Counted from the first letter of the stretch, positions 37,663 through 47,210 are shown. The stretch is 64,000 bases of DNA from Pseudoxanthomonas gei (GCF_010119615.1 NZ_QOVG01000001.1:580629-644628), one strand, 5' to 3'. Notes: generated by a model from the sequence alone, not told the origin. Numbers and translations: made by a program.

Positions 37663-38715
37663 ATGAGCGTAAACGAAGCAAAACTGAATGAATTCCTGGG
37701 CAAGGCCGTAGGTGATCTCGGCGCCGCCATCAGCGCCAGCCTGATGCTGGTCGGCGACCGGCTCGGCCTCTACAAGGCCCTGGCGACCGCGCCCGCCACG
37801 CCGGCTGAACTGGCCGCACGCACCGGCACCCACGAACGCTACATCCGCGAATGGCTGGGCAACCAGGCCGCCGGCGGTTATGTCAGCTACGACGCGGCCA
37901 GCGGCCGCTACACACTCAGCGAGGAACAGGCCCTGTGCCTGACCGATCCGGAAGGCCCGGTGGACCTTGCCGGCGCCTACAACATCGTCGAGGACACCTT
38001 CCACACCCTCGACCGCACCATGGAGAATTTCCGCAGCGGCAAGGGCATGGAATGGGGCGAGCACCATGAGTGCCTGTTCCATGGCACCGAGCGATTCTTC
38101 CGTGCCGGCTACCACGCGCACCTGCTGGGAGAATGGCTGCCTGCGCTGGATGGCGTGGTGGAAAAGCTCGCCGGCAACGGCAAGGTTGCCGACGTCGGCT
38201 GCGGCCACGGTGCCAGCACCGTGCTGATGGCCAAGGCATTCCCGCAATCGCAGTTCATCGGCTATGACTACCACCCCGACTCCATCCGCATCGCCACCCA
38301 GCGCGCCACCGAGGCCGGCGTGGCCAATGCCCGTTTCGAGGTGGCCGATGCGACGGGTTACAAGGATCGCGACTTCGACCTGATCGCGTTCTTCGACTGC
38401 CTGCACGACATGGGCGATCCCGCCGGCGCAGCGCGGCATGCCCGCCAGGCGCTGAAGCCCGACGGCCATTGCCTGCTGGTGGAACCGTTCGCCGGCGACA
38501 AGGTGGAGGAGAACCTGAACCCGGTTGGCCGCGTCTATTACGGCGCCTCCTCGCAGATCTGCGTGCCGGTTTCGCTGGCCCGCAAGGGTCCGGCACTGGG
38601 CGCCCAGGCCGGCGAGGCCAAGTTGCGCGGAATCATGGTCGACGATGGCGGATTCAGCCGCTTCCGCCGCGCCACCGAAACGCCCTTCAACCTGGTCCTG
38701 GAAGCGCGCCCTTGA
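37663..38715 (+). CDS. SAM-dependent methyltransferase with winged-helix N-terminus
   Basis: A 350-aa protein. Residues 1-100 are a dimerisation/winged-helix module (LADRTGTHERYIREWL type, here ELAARTGTHERYIREWLGNQ) as in small-molecule O-methyltransferases; motif I VADVGCGHGAS is at 176-186, then FIGYDYHPDSI and the FDLIAFFDCLHDMGDP segment. The domain order resembles the Rv2258c/ubiquinone-like family of transcription-factor-fused methyltransferases. Substrate unknown. Start chosen at MSVNEAKLNE with a purine-rich upstream (GGAGCGAACAG). Followed by the DUF4242-like gene 37 nt later. Confidence 0.82.
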   Translation: MSVNEAKLNEFLGKAVGDLGAAISASLMLVGDRLGLYKALATAPATPAELAARTGTHERYIREWLGNQAAGGYVSYDAASGRYTLSEEQALCLTDPEGPVDLAGAYNIVEDTFHTLDRTMENFRSGKGMEWGEHHECLFHGTERFFRAGYHAHLLGEWLPALDGVVEKLAGNGKVADVGCGHGASTVLMAKAFPQSQFIGYDYHPDSIRIATQRATEAGVANARFEVADATGYKDRDFDLIAFFDCLHDMGDPAGAARHARQALKPDGHCLLVEPFAGDKVEENLNPVGRVYYGASSQICVPVSLARKGPALGAQAGEAKLRGIMVDDGGFSRFRRATETPFNLVLEARP

Positions 38716-38752
38716 ACGCAGGCCCCGGAATCCATCGCACAGGAGCAAGCCA

Positions 38753-39028
38753 ATGCCCAGATACGTGATTGAACGCGACATCCCCGGTGCCGGGCAGCTG
38801 TCCGCCGCCGAGCTCAAGGCCATCTCGCAGAAGTCCTGCAGCGTGCTGCAGGGCATGGGGCCGCAGATCCAGTGGCAGCAGAGCTACGTCACCGGCGACA
38901 AGGTCTATTGCGTGTACATCGCGCCGGACGAGGCGGCGGTGCGTGAACACGCGCGCCAAGGCGGCTTTCCCGCCAACCGCGTATCCGAGGTGACCACGAT
39001 CATCGACCCGGTCACCGCCGAGGCCTGA
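38753..39028 (+). CDS. DUF4242 (nickel-binding/SCO4226-like) small protein
   Basis: A 91-aa protein. It matches the DUF4242 pattern: a beta strand PRYVIERDIPGAGQLS, the QSYVTGDKVYCVYIAPDEAAVREHA core and a final VTTIIDPVTAEA. Family members are small alpha/beta ferredoxin-like dimers, one of which (SCO4226) binds nickel. It sits directly after the methyltransferase gene and before mfd. Confidence 0.8.
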   Translation: MPRYVIERDIPGAGQLSAAELKAISQKSCSVLQGMGPQIQWQQSYVTGDKVYCVYIAPDEAAVREHARQGGFPANRVSEVTTIIDPVTAEA

Positions 39029-39154
39029 CGGCACGGGTTGCGGGTTCGGTGTGCACGGCTGCAGACATGAGCCGGCAGCCGGCACGCTAGACTGCGCGGC
39101 CCTTCCATGCGCCGGGTGCAAACGTGCCCGGCGCTGCTGCTGTTGTGCGAGCCG

Positions 39155-42100
39155 ATGCCTGTCGAACCCAAAGCCCCTCCCTTTCCCGCCCCGCCGCTGC
39201 CCAGGAGCGGCCACCTGCGCACCTGGTGGCGGGCGCCTGCTTCCCCAACCGCACTGGCCTGGTTCATTGCCCGGGCCGCCGAGGCCCATGCCGGACCGGT
39301 GGTGGTGGTGGCACGCGACACCCAGGGCGCACACCAGCTGGAATCGGACCTGCACAGCCTGCTTGGCGATCACGCCGGGCTTCCGGTGTTTCCTTTCCCG
39401 GATTGGGAAACCCTGGCCTACGACCGCTTCAGCCCGCATCCGGACATCATTTCCCAGCGCCTGGCCGCCCTGCATGCCTTGCCCGGCCTGAAGCGCGGCA
39501 TCGTAGTGGTGCCGGTACAGACGCTGATGCAGCGGCTGCCGCCGTTGCGCTACGTGGTCGGCGGCAGCTTCGACCTGAAGGTCGGTCAGACCCTGGACTT
39601 CGACCAGGAGAAGCGTCGCCTGGAAGCGGCCAGCTACCGCAACGTGCCCCAGGTGCTGGACCCGGGTGACTTCGCCATCCGTGGCGGCCTGCTGGACGTG
39701 TTCCCGATGGGCGCCAGCGCGCCGCTGCGCATCGAGTTGCTGGACGACACCATCGACTCCATCCGTGCCTTCGATCCGCAGAGCCAGCGCTCGCTGGAGA
39801 AGACCGAGGCGGTGAAGATGCTGCCGGGCCGCGAGATCCCGCTCGATGATCTCTCCGTGAAGCGCGCCCTGGACACGCTGCGCGAACGCTTCGACGTCGA
39901 CACCCGCCGCAGCTCGCTGTACCAGGACCTCAAGGCCGGCATCGCACCGGCGGGCGTCGAGTACTACCTGCCGCTGTTCTTCGAACAGACCGCCACCCTG
40001 TTCGACTACCTGGATGGCAGCGCGCTGCCGCTGATCGCCGATGGAGTGACCGAGGCAACCGAAGCGTTCTGGGCGCAGACCACCAACCGCTACGAGCAGC
40101 GGCGGCATGACCTCGAACGCCCGCTGGTGCCGCCGGACGAGCTGTACCTGCCACCGGATGCATTGCGCGAACGCCTGAACAAGAGCGCGCGCATCGAGGT
40201 CTGCGGCCCGGGGCATCCGCGCCACGAAGAAGCGCGGGCGCTGGGCGAACAGCCGGTGCCGGTATTGCCGCTGGCGGCCAAGGACGCCGAACCGGCGGAG
40301 GCGGTGAAATCTTTCCTTTCCAGCTACGCCGGACGCGTGCTGGTCGCCGCCGATTCACCGGGCCGCCGCGAAGCCCTGATGGAGGTGATGCAGGCTGCGG
40401 CGCTGGTGCCCGAGGTCGTCGCCGATCTGCCGGCCTTCCTGGCAGGCACGGCGCGATTCGCGCTGGCGGTCGCGCCACTGGAAGACGGGTTCGCCCTCGA
40501 TAAACCGCAACTCGCGATCCTCACCGAACGCCAGCTGTTCCCCGAACGCGCCACCCAGCCGCATCGGCGCCGCCGCACCGGGCGCGAACCCGAAGCCATC
40601 ATCCGCGACCTGGGCGAGCTGAGCGAAGGCGCGCCCATCGTCCATGAGGACCACGGTGTCGGCCGGTACCGCGGTCTGGTGGTGCTGGAAGCCGGCGGCA
40701 CGCCCGGCGAATACCTGGAAATCGAATACGCCAAGGGCGACCGCCTGTACGTGCCGGTGGCCCAGCTGCACCTGATCAGCCGCTATTCGGGCGCGTCGGT
40801 GGAAACCGCGCCGCTGCATTCCCTGGGTGGCGAAGCCTGGACCAAGGCCAAGCGCAAGGCCGCCGAAAAGGTCCGCGACGTCGCCGCCGAACTGCTTGAA
40901 ATCCAGGCGCGCCGGCAGGCACGCGCGGGCCTGGCGCTGCACCTGGACCGTTCGATGTACGAGCCCTTTGCCGCAGGTTTCCCGTTCGAGGAAACCCCGG
41001 ACCAGCACCACGCCATCGAATCGGTGTTGCGCGACCTGGCCAGCTCCCAGCCCATGGACCGCGTGGTCTGCGGCGACGTCGGCTTCGGCAAGACCGAGGT
41101 CGCCCTGCGCGCCGCTTTCGCCGCCGCCAGCGCCGGCAAGCAGGTCGCGGTGCTGGTGCCGACCACGCTGCTGGCCGAACAGCATTACCGCAACTTCCGC
41201 GACCGCTTCGCCGACTGGCCGCTGCGGGTGGAAGTGCTGTCGCGCTTCAAGACCGCCAAGGAGATCAAGGCCGAACTGGCCAAGGTCGCCGAAGGCACGC
41301 TGGACGTGATCGTCGGCACCCACCGCCTGCTGCAGCCAGACGTCAAGTTCAAGGACCTGGGGCTGGTCATCGTCGACGAGGAACAGCGTTTCGGCGTGCG
41401 CCAGAAGGAGGCACTGAAGGCACTGCGTGCCAACGTGCACCTGCTGACCCTGACCGCCACGCCGATCCCGCGCACGCTGAACATGGCCATGGCCGGACTG
41501 CGCGACCTGTCCATCATCGCCACCCCGCCGCCGAACCGGCTGGCGGTGCAGACCTTCATCACCCCCTGGGACGCGCCCCTGCTGCGCGAGGCCTTCCAGC
41601 GCGAACTGGCGCGCGGCGGCCAGATCTACTTCCTGCACAACGACGTGGAAAGCATCGGCCGCATGCAGCGCGACCTGTCCGAGCTGGTGCCCGAGGCCCG
41701 CATCGGCGTGGCCCACGGGCAGATGCCCGAGCGCGAGCTGGAACAGGTGATGCTGGACTTCCAGAAGCAACGCTTCAACGTGCTGCTGTGCACGACGATC
41801 ATCGAGTCCGGCATCGACATCCCCAACGCCAACACCATCATCATCAATCGCGCAGACCGCTTCGGCCTGGCCCAGTTGCACCAGTTGCGCGGCCGCGTCG
41901 GCCGTTCGCACCATCGCGCCTACGCCTACCTGGTGGTACCCGACAAGCGCGCAATGACCGGCGATGCCCAGCGCAGGCTGGATGCCATCGCGGCCATGGA
42001 CGAACTGGGCGCGGGCTTCACCCTGGCCACCCACGACCTGGAAATCCGCGGCGCCGGCGAGCTGCTGGGCGAGGACCAGAGCGGGCAGATGGCCGAGATC

Positions 42101-42628
42101 GGCTTCAGCCTGTACACCGAACTGCTGGAACGCGCGGTGCGCTCCATCCGCCTGGGCAAGCTGCCCGACCTCGATGCCGGCACCGCGCATGGCGCCGATG
42201 TCGAACTGCACCTGCCGTCGCTGATACCGCACGACTACCTGCCCGACGTGCACACGCGCCTGACCCTGTACAAGCGGGTAAGCAGCGCGCGTGACGCCGA
42301 TGAACTGCGCGACCTGCAGGTGGAGATGATCGACCGCTTCGGACTGCTGCCGGACCCGGCCAAGCATCTGTTCGCCATCGCCGAACTCAAGCTCACCGCC
42401 ACCGCGATGGGCATCCGCAAGCTGGACCTGGGCGAGAACGGCGGGCGGCTGGTGTTCGAGGCGCAACCGAACATCGACCCCATGGCGGTGATCCAGATGA
42501 TCCAGAAGCAGCCGCGCATCTATTCGATGGAAGGCCCCGACAAGCTGCGCTTCAAGCTGCCGCTGCCCGAAGCGGCGGACCGCTTCAATGCGGCGCGCGG
42601 GCTGCTGGCTGCGCTGGCGAAGTCCTAG
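39155..42628 (+). CDS. mfd: Transcription-repair coupling factor Mfd
   Basis: Mfd, 1157 aa, removes RNA polymerase stalled at DNA damage and recruits UvrA. N-terminal UvrB-like domains (with FPDWETLAYDRFSPHPDIIS), the RNA polymerase-interaction domain with EYAKGDRLYVPVAQ, the helicase core with Walker A GDVGFGKTEVA near residue 640, DEEQRFGV, TATPIPRTLNMAM and RVGRSHHRAYAYL, then the C-terminal TRCF domain. Start: ATG before PVEPKAPP; an ATG 16 codons upstream is possible. Single gene. Confidence 0.95.
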   Translation: MPVEPKAPPFPAPPLPRSGHLRTWWRAPASPTALAWFIARAAEAHAGPVVVVARDTQGAHQLESDLHSLLGDHAGLPVFPFPDWETLAYDRFSPHPDIISQRLAALHALPGLKRGIVVVPVQTLMQRLPPLRYVVGGSFDLKVGQTLDFDQEKRRLEAASYRNVPQVLDPGDFAIRGGLLDVFPMGASAPLRIELLDDTIDSIRAFDPQSQRSLEKTEAVKMLPGREIPLDDLSVKRALDTLRERFDVDTRRSSLYQDLKAGIAPAGVEYYLPLFFEQTATLFDYLDGSALPLIADGVTEATEAFWAQTTNRYEQRRHDLERPLVPPDELYLPPDALRERLNKSARIEVCGPGHPRHEEARALGEQPVPVLPLAAKDAEPAEAVKSFLSSYAGRVLVAADSPGRREALMEVMQAAALVPEVVADLPAFLAGTARFALAVAPLEDGFALDKPQLAILTERQLFPERATQPHRRRRTGREPEAIIRDLGELSEGAPIVHEDHGVGRYRGLVVLEAGGTPGEYLEIEYAKGDRLYVPVAQLHLISRYSGASVETAPLHSLGGEAWTKAKRKAAEKVRDVAAELLEIQARRQARAGLALHLDRSMYEPFAAGFPFEETPDQHHAIESVLRDLASSQPMDRVVCGDVGFGKTEVALRAAFAAASAGKQVAVLVPTTLLAEQHYRNFRDRFADWPLRVEVLSRFKTAKEIKAELAKVAEGTLDVIVGTHRLLQPDVKFKDLGLVIVDEEQRFGVRQKEALKALRANVHLLTLTATPIPRTLNMAMAGLRDLSIIATPPPNRLAVQTFITPWDAPLLREAFQRELARGGQIYFLHNDVESIGRMQRDLSELVPEARIGVAHGQMPERELEQVMLDFQKQRFNVLLCTTIIESGIDIPNANTIIINRADRFGLAQLHQLRGRVGRSHHRAYAYLVVPDKRAMTGDAQRRLDAIAAMDELGAGFTLATHDLEIRGAGELLGEDQSGQMAEIGFSLYTELLERAVRSIRLGKLPDLDAGTAHGADVELHLPSLIPHDYLPDVHTRLTLYKRVSSARDADELRDLQVEMIDRFGLLPDPAKHLFAIAELKLTATAMGIRKLDLGENGGRLVFEAQPNIDPMAVIQMIQKQPRIYSMEGPDKLRFKLPLPEAADRFNAARGLLAALAKS

Positions 42629-42769
42629 GCGGAAAGGTCTTCCCGGCGCAAGCCGGAGCGACCTTGCGGTAATGCACTGGCTTGGCGGGCCATGGCCGGC
42701 GCGGAAGACGATCCTCTGCCGCGTGACTTTGTCTGCTTTAATCGCTTCGACACCACGGGGGCTACCGAG

Positions 42770-42973
42770 ATGGACACTGCACAGTTGCTCTGGGGCCTGC
42801 TCTTCAGCTCGATAGGGCTGGGCTATTTCCTTTACGGCAAGAACCAGAAGGCATTGGCGCCGGCGCTGTGCGGCGTGGTGCTGATGGTCTTTCCCTACTT
42901 CGTCTCCAGCTCATGGTTGCTGGTCGGCATCGGCGTGGCATTAATGGCGATTCCCTACTTCGTGCGCTTCTGA
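42770..42973 (+). CDS. Small membrane protein
   Basis: A 67-aa protein beginning MDTAQLLWGLLF. Two hydrophobic segments (about 4-20 and 30-60) with GYFLYGKNQ between; the end AIPYFVRF is aromatic. It fits the widespread small amino-terminal in/out inner-membrane proteins without known role. It is a conserved-looking short gene with intact frame; the longer upstream start (26 more codons) lacks hydrophobic or other features. Followed by the tail-tube gene 71 nt later. Confidence 0.7.
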   Translation: MDTAQLLWGLLFSSIGLGYFLYGKNQKALAPALCGVVLMVFPYFVSSSWLLVGIGVALMAIPYFVRF

Positions 42974-43044
42974 GCAAGCTTCCGGGCCCGGTCCGGGCTG
43001 TCCTCTGCGGGCGCAGGCATCCGTTGGTTGCTGTGTCTCCCCTC

Positions 43045-43581
43045 ATGGCGGTCCCGATGGCACAGTTCAGCGTCAACGCACAGCGTTACGACCCATACAA
43101 GAATTTCAAGTTCCGGATCAAATGGGACAACCGCTACGTGGCCGGCATCAGCCATGTCAGTGCGCTCAAGCGCAGCACCGAGGTGATTGAGCACCGCGAG
43201 GGCGGCGATCCCAGCAGTGCACGCAAATCTCCTGGCAGGACGACCTTTGAACCGATCACCCTGGAGCGTGGCCTCAGCCATGATCCCGAGTTCGAGCGTT
43301 GGGCCAACAAGACCTGGAACCTCGGCAGCGGCCTGGGCGCGGAAGCTTCGCTCAAGGATTTCCGCAAGGACATCGTCATCGAACTCTGCAACGAGGCCGG
43401 TCAGCTTGCGATTGCCTACACCGTGTTCCGTTGCTGGGTTTCCGAATTCCAGGCCCTCCCCGACCTGGATGCAAACGGCAACGCCATCGCAATACAGCGC
43501 CTGACCCTGCAGAACGAAGGCTGGGAGCGCGATGCCACAGTGACCGAACCGTCCGAGCCGGGCTTCAACGAGCCCGCCTGA
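43045..43581 (+). CDS. T4-gp19-like phage tail-tube protein (orphan)
   Basis: A 178-aa protein of the T4-like tail-tube family (also related to the contractile-injection-system tube and distantly to Hcp). Evidence: YDPYKNFKFRIKWDNRYVAG opening strand, ALKRSTEVIEHREGGDPS, the FEPITLERGLSHDPEFERWANKTWN core and QLAIAYTVFRCWVSEFQALPDLDA with the short terminal ALTLQNEGW-like strand. Such proteins stack as hexameric rings. No sheath, baseplate or spike gene lies near. Start ATG at MAVPMAQF; an ATG four codons later is also usable. Confidence 0.8.
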   Translation: MAVPMAQFSVNAQRYDPYKNFKFRIKWDNRYVAGISHVSALKRSTEVIEHREGGDPSSARKSPGRTTFEPITLERGLSHDPEFERWANKTWNLGSGLGAEASLKDFRKDIVIELCNEAGQLAIAYTVFRCWVSEFQALPDLDANGNAIAIQRLTLQNEGWERDATVTEPSEPGFNEPA

Positions 43582-43771
43582 GCCACAACAGGAGATGCCT
43601 AATTCGCCTGCAGGAGTGTCTGGGCCTGTCATGCCGAGTGCCGATGCGCGCAACTGTCCGCTGCATTACCATCCGGATGATCGCCGGAATGCGCCGGCCT
43701 TTTTCGCCAGCGAGAACACTGCCATGACCACCGTGTCCCTTCAGCCGGCGCATGCAGCGCTTTCCTTTTCC

Positions 43772-44290
43772 ATGAACGCCCTGCGAGCCGCTCTCCTGCC
43801 CGCCTTGGCCATGATGCTCGCGGCCTGCTCCACTGGGACACCTGCAGCAGAAGGCAGGGCGACGACCTTCATCGTCGTGCGCCACGCCGAAAAGGGCAGC
43901 GACGACGCACGCGATCCCTCGTTGAGCAGCATCGGCCTGGCGCGGGCCGAGCGGCTGGCGGCGCGACTGGCGCAGGAACCATTGGCGGCCGTGTATGCCA
44001 CCGCCTACCGTCGCACCCGGCAAACCGCGAAGCCTGCGGCCGATGCGCATGGCCTTGCGGTCACGATCTACGACGCGCAGCTGCCTGCCGAGGCATTCGC
44101 GTCGCAGCTGCGTGTCGCGCACAGGCAGGGCACCGTGCTCATCGTGGGGCATAGCAATACGGTTCCCGACATCGTTGCCGCGTTGTCCGGCGCGGACGTT
44201 GAAGCGATGACGGAGCAACAGTTCGACCGCTTTTACCGTGTCAGCATCGGCGCCGATGGCAAGGCCACGTTGAGCCAGGACCACTACTGA
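43772..44290 (+). CDS. Histidine phosphatase (SixA/phosphoglycerate-mutase-like), lipoprotein
   Basis: A 172-aa protein with a lipoprotein signal: MNALRAALLPALAMMLAACSTG, lipobox LAAC at about residues 16-19. The mature part has the RHG phosphatase motif FIVVRHAEKGSDD with the phosphoaccepting His, TAYRRTRQTAKP and the second His in VLIVGHSNTVPDIV. It is a periplasmic or outer-membrane phosphohydrolase with unknown substrate. Start is the ATG directly before the signal peptide; a longer open frame upstream shows no signal-peptide or domain sense. Confidence 0.8.
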   Translation: MNALRAALLPALAMMLAACSTGTPAAEGRATTFIVVRHAEKGSDDARDPSLSSIGLARAERLAARLAQEPLAAVYATAYRRTRQTAKPAADAHGLAVTIYDAQLPAEAFASQLRVAHRQGTVLIVGHSNTVPDIVAALSGADVEAMTEQQFDRFYRVSIGADGKATLSQDHY

Positions 44291-44421
44291 GCCCGCTCCT
44301 CCTGATCCGGCGGCGCGGCTTTCCCTGACCGCGCGCGCCGGCCACTTCCTGCACCGCATGCATTGCCCTGCCCCTAGTCTGTGCACGGCGCCAGGAGGCG
44401 CTGCCGCGAACCAGACCAGGG

Positions 44422-45285
44422 ATGGAAACCATGCATCTGCGCCTGTTGTTGACCTTGTGCCTGTCCCTGCTTCCGCTGGCCTCGCTGTCAGCGGCGCCAC
44501 CACCGTTGATGCTGGCCACCGAGTTTCGCGCTGGCATTGAACCGGGCGATTACTGGATAAGCGAAAAGCTTGATGGAGTTCGCGGGCGCTGGGACGGGCA
44601 ACGGCTGTTCAGCCGCTCGGGACAACGCATCGCCGCGCCCGCCTGGTTCATCGCGGGATGGCCGAAGGTGGCCATGGATGGCGAACTGTGGATCGGCCGT
44701 GGCCGTTTCGACGAGGTCAGCGGCATCGTGCGTGCCGGCATGTCCAATGAATCGGGCTGGCGGCGCGTGCGCTTCATGGTGTTCGACCTGCCCGGCCATG
44801 GCGGCCCATTCGAAGCGCGGGTCCTGCGCATGCGCGGCCTAGTTCCGTCGGCCAGGGTGTCCTGGCTGCAGGCGGCTCCGCAATTTCGCCTTGGCGCTGC
44901 AAGCCAGCTTGAGAGCAAACTCAGGCAGGTGATCGCTGCCGGCGGCGAAGGGCTGATGCTGCATCGTGCCACTGCCCTGTACCAGGCCGGCCGCAGCGAG
45001 GACCTGCTCAAATACAAGGCCTATCAGGATGCCGAAGCCACGGTGGTGGCGCATGCGCCCGGCAAGGGCAAATACACGGGCATGCTCGGCGCGCTGGTCG
45101 TGCGCATGCCCGACGGCCGCCAGTTCCGGCTGGGCTCTGGATTCACCGACCTGCAGCGCGCCCGGCCGCCGCCGCTGGGCAGCCTGGTGACCTATCGCTA
45201 CAACGGACTCACCAGCAAAGGCCTGCCGCGCTTCGCCCGCTTCCAGCGCATTCGCATCGATCCCGCTCCGCCCGACCCTCGATGA
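44422..45285 (+). CDS. ligE: ATP-dependent DNA ligase with signal peptide (LigE type)
   Basis: A 287-aa protein. Signal peptide residues 1-24 (LRLLLTLCLSLLPLASLSAA). Motif I with AMP-linked lysine K49: SEKLDGVRGRWDG. Motif III AMDGELWIGRG, motif IV GEGLMLHRA and motif V LLKYKAYQDAEATVVAH are all in order, and the C-terminal OB-fold part follows (RLGSGFTDLQRARPPPLG). Length is typical of the minimal bacterial LigE. Such exported ligases are found in naturally competent Gammaproteobacteria. Own start ATG near a GGAGGCGC stretch. Not the replicative NAD-dependent LigA. Confidence 0.85.
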   Translation: METMHLRLLLTLCLSLLPLASLSAAPPPLMLATEFRAGIEPGDYWISEKLDGVRGRWDGQRLFSRSGQRIAAPAWFIAGWPKVAMDGELWIGRGRFDEVSGIVRAGMSNESGWRRVRFMVFDLPGHGGPFEARVLRMRGLVPSARVSWLQAAPQFRLGAASQLESKLRQVIAAGGEGLMLHRATALYQAGRSEDLLKYKAYQDAEATVVAHAPGKGKYTGMLGALVVRMPDGRQFRLGSGFTDLQRARPPPLGSLVTYRYNGLTSKGLPRFARFQRIRIDPAPPDPR

Positions 45286-45421
45286 TGCGCATGCACTTGG
45301 GCGCCGCGTGACCGCAACGCAAATGGATGCCTGCCGGCTGGCGCAACAAAGCGTTCCCACAATCCGGCGCAGATGGCCGGCTGTCCTGTGCCATCCTTCG
45401 GACCATCACCGGAGGCGCCTA

Positions 45422-46285
45422 ATGACCACGATCATCACCCCCCGCACCCACGACCTCGGCGGTGGCTTCGAAGTACGCCGAGCGGTGCCCAGCCTGCAGG
45501 CGCGCAGCGTGGGGCCGTTCGTGTTCGTCGACCACATGGGACCGGCGCTGTTCGAACCCGGCCGCGGCATAGACGTGCGGCCGCATCCGCATATCGGCTT
45601 GGCCACCGTGACCTTCCTGTGGGCCGGCGCCATCAACCACAAGGACTCGCTGGGTTCGGAGCAGGTCATCCTGCCTGGCGACGTGAACTGGATGACCGCT
45701 GGACGCGGCATCGTCCATTCCGAGCGCACGCCCGTCGACGAGCGCGGCCGCCAGCACGCCGTGCACGGCATGCAGACCTGGGTGGCCCTGCCGAAACCCG
45801 ACGAGGAAACCGCGCCGGAGTTCCACCACCATGCTGCCGCCACGCTGCCGCAGTTCCGGCGCAACGGTGCCTTCGTGCGCGTGATCGCGGGCCGTGGCTT
45901 CGGCGAAGAGTCGCCGGTGCGGGTGTTCGCCGATACCTTCAACGTCGCCCTGGACCTGGAGGCCGATGCCGAACTGTTGCTCGACGACGACCGCGCCGAA
46001 CGCGCGCTCTATGTGCTGGAAGGAGAAGCGCAGCTGGATGGCGCCGACATCCCCGACAAGCACCTGTTGTTGCTGGACCCGGGCACCCGCCCGCTGCTGC
46101 GGGCGAAGACACCACTGAAGGCGATGCTGCTGGGTGGCGAGCCGCTGGATGCACCGCGGCACATGTGGTGGAACTTCGTCTCCAGCTCCAAGGAGCGCAT
46201 CGAGGTGGCCAAGCAGGACTGGCTGGATGGACGGTTTGGGCAGGTGCCCGGCGAAGTCGAATTCATACCCCTGCCGGAACGCTGA
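45422..46285 (+). CDS. Pirin family protein
   Basis: A 287-aa bicupin pirin. Metal-binding His residues in [19 protein letters not shown] (HPHxG), [22 protein letters not shown], then [19 protein letters not shown] in the second half. Pirins are Fe-dependent cupins; some act as quercetinase or regulators of oxidative metabolism. The start is the ATG at [11 protein letters not shown]. It has no operon partner and is followed by aqpZ 121 nt later. A second, shorter pirin is at 47926-48789. Confidence 0.88.
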   Translation: MTTIITPRTHDLGGGFEVRRAVPSLQARSVGPFVFVDHMGPALFEPGRGIDVRPHPHIGLATVTFLWAGAINHKDSLGSEQVILPGDVNWMTAGRGIVHSERTPVDERGRQHAVHGMQTWVALPKPDEETAPEFHHHAAATLPQFRRNGAFVRVIAGRGFGEESPVRVFADTFNVALDLEADAELLLDDDRAERALYVLEGEAQLDGADIPDKHLLLLDPGTRPLLRAKTPLKAMLLGGEPLDAPRHMWWNFVSSSKERIEVAKQDWLDGRFGQVPGEVEFIPLPER

Positions 46286-46406
46286 GCGCGCCCGGTTTCC
46301 GGCCGTTCGGCGCAAACGCCCTGTAACGGAAAAGAAACAAACACGGCTAAGGCTTCCGATACGTTGCGCATGCCGCCAGCCGGCGGTTCGACACCTCGGG
46401 GGCAAC

Positions 46407-47146
46407 ATGAATCTTGCAAAGAAGCTCACGGCCGAGTTCCTCGGCACGTTCTGGCTGGTGCTGGGGGGCTGTGGCAGCGCCGTGCTGGCCGTCAATTTCG
46501 GCGGTGACGGCAATCCGCTCGGCATCGGATTCGTCGGCGTCGCGCTGGCCTTCGGCCTGACCGTACTGACCGGTGCCTACGCCTTCGGCCATGTTTCCGG
46601 CGGCCATTCAATCCCGCGGTCAGCCTGGGCCTATGGGCTGGCGGGCGCTTCCCGGCCAGGGATTTGCTGCCCTATATCGCCGCCCAGGTAGTGGGCGGCA
46701 TTGCCGGTGCTTTCATCCTCATGCAGATCGCCAAGGGCGGCGGCGGATTCAACGTGGACCCGGCCGCGGCCGGCGCGTTCGCCACCAATGGCTATGGGGC
46801 GCTGTCACCAGGCGGGTACACCGTTGCCGCCGCTTTCCTCTGCGAAGTCGTGCTGACCGCGTTCTTCCTCATCGTGATCATGGGCTCGACCCACAGGAAC
46901 GCACCCACCGGGTTCGCGCCCATCGCCATCGGCCTTGCGTTGACCCTCATCCACCTGATCAGCATCCCGGTGACCAATACGTCGGTGAATCCCGCGCGCT
47001 CGACCGCGGTGGCGGTGTTCGCCGGCTCCGGGCAGGTCAGCCAGCTGTGGCTGTTCTGGCTCGCACCGATCCTGGGGGCGATGATCGGCGGCATGCTGTA
47101 TGGCTGGCTGGGACGCGACGAACCGGACATCGTCGGCAAGCATTGA
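46407..47146 (+). pseudogene. aqpZ: Aquaporin Z (aqpZ), interrupted by a one-base frameshift
   Basis: Both halves of an aquaporin are present in different frames. N-terminal half [21 protein letters not shown] to HVSGGH, then at 46605-46610 the sequence reads CATTCAATCCC where CATTTCAATCCC (His-Phe-Asn-Pro-Ala, first NPA box) is expected. With one T restored the frame continues as SLGLWAGG to the second NPA box NTSVNPARS and ends at a natural stop, 246 aa in all (family about 230). As given, the product would end at 46691. It is either a sequencing slip in a T run or a real loss of water channel function. Confidence 0.85.
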
Positions 47147-47210
47147 CGGGTCCGGGCCCGGCAGGTGGTTGGAAAAAACCGGGTACGCCCGGTTCTCTCC
47201 GACAGGGCCG

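Noticed and set aside
40355..42466. 703-aa minus-strand open frame
   Set aside because: Antisense shadow of mfd; the protein has low-complexity Gln/Gly/His content and no known motif.
42692..42769. Longer start for the small membrane protein
   Set aside because: The added 26 residues are acidic and not hydrophobic; MDTAQLLWG is a better start with membrane segments directly after.
43045..43581. Prophage remnant around the tail-tube gene
   Set aside because: No integrase, capsid, terminase, lysis or att site; both flanks are ordinary chromosomal genes.
46664..47146. Separate short aquaporin gene
   Set aside because: It begins inside an obvious aquaporin and lacks the first three membrane segments; the one-base frameshift explains both pieces better.
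47178..47194. Terminator behind aqpZ
   Set aside because: The stem AACCGGG/CCCGGTT is followed by TCTCTCC, not by a T run on the plus strand; I did not call it.
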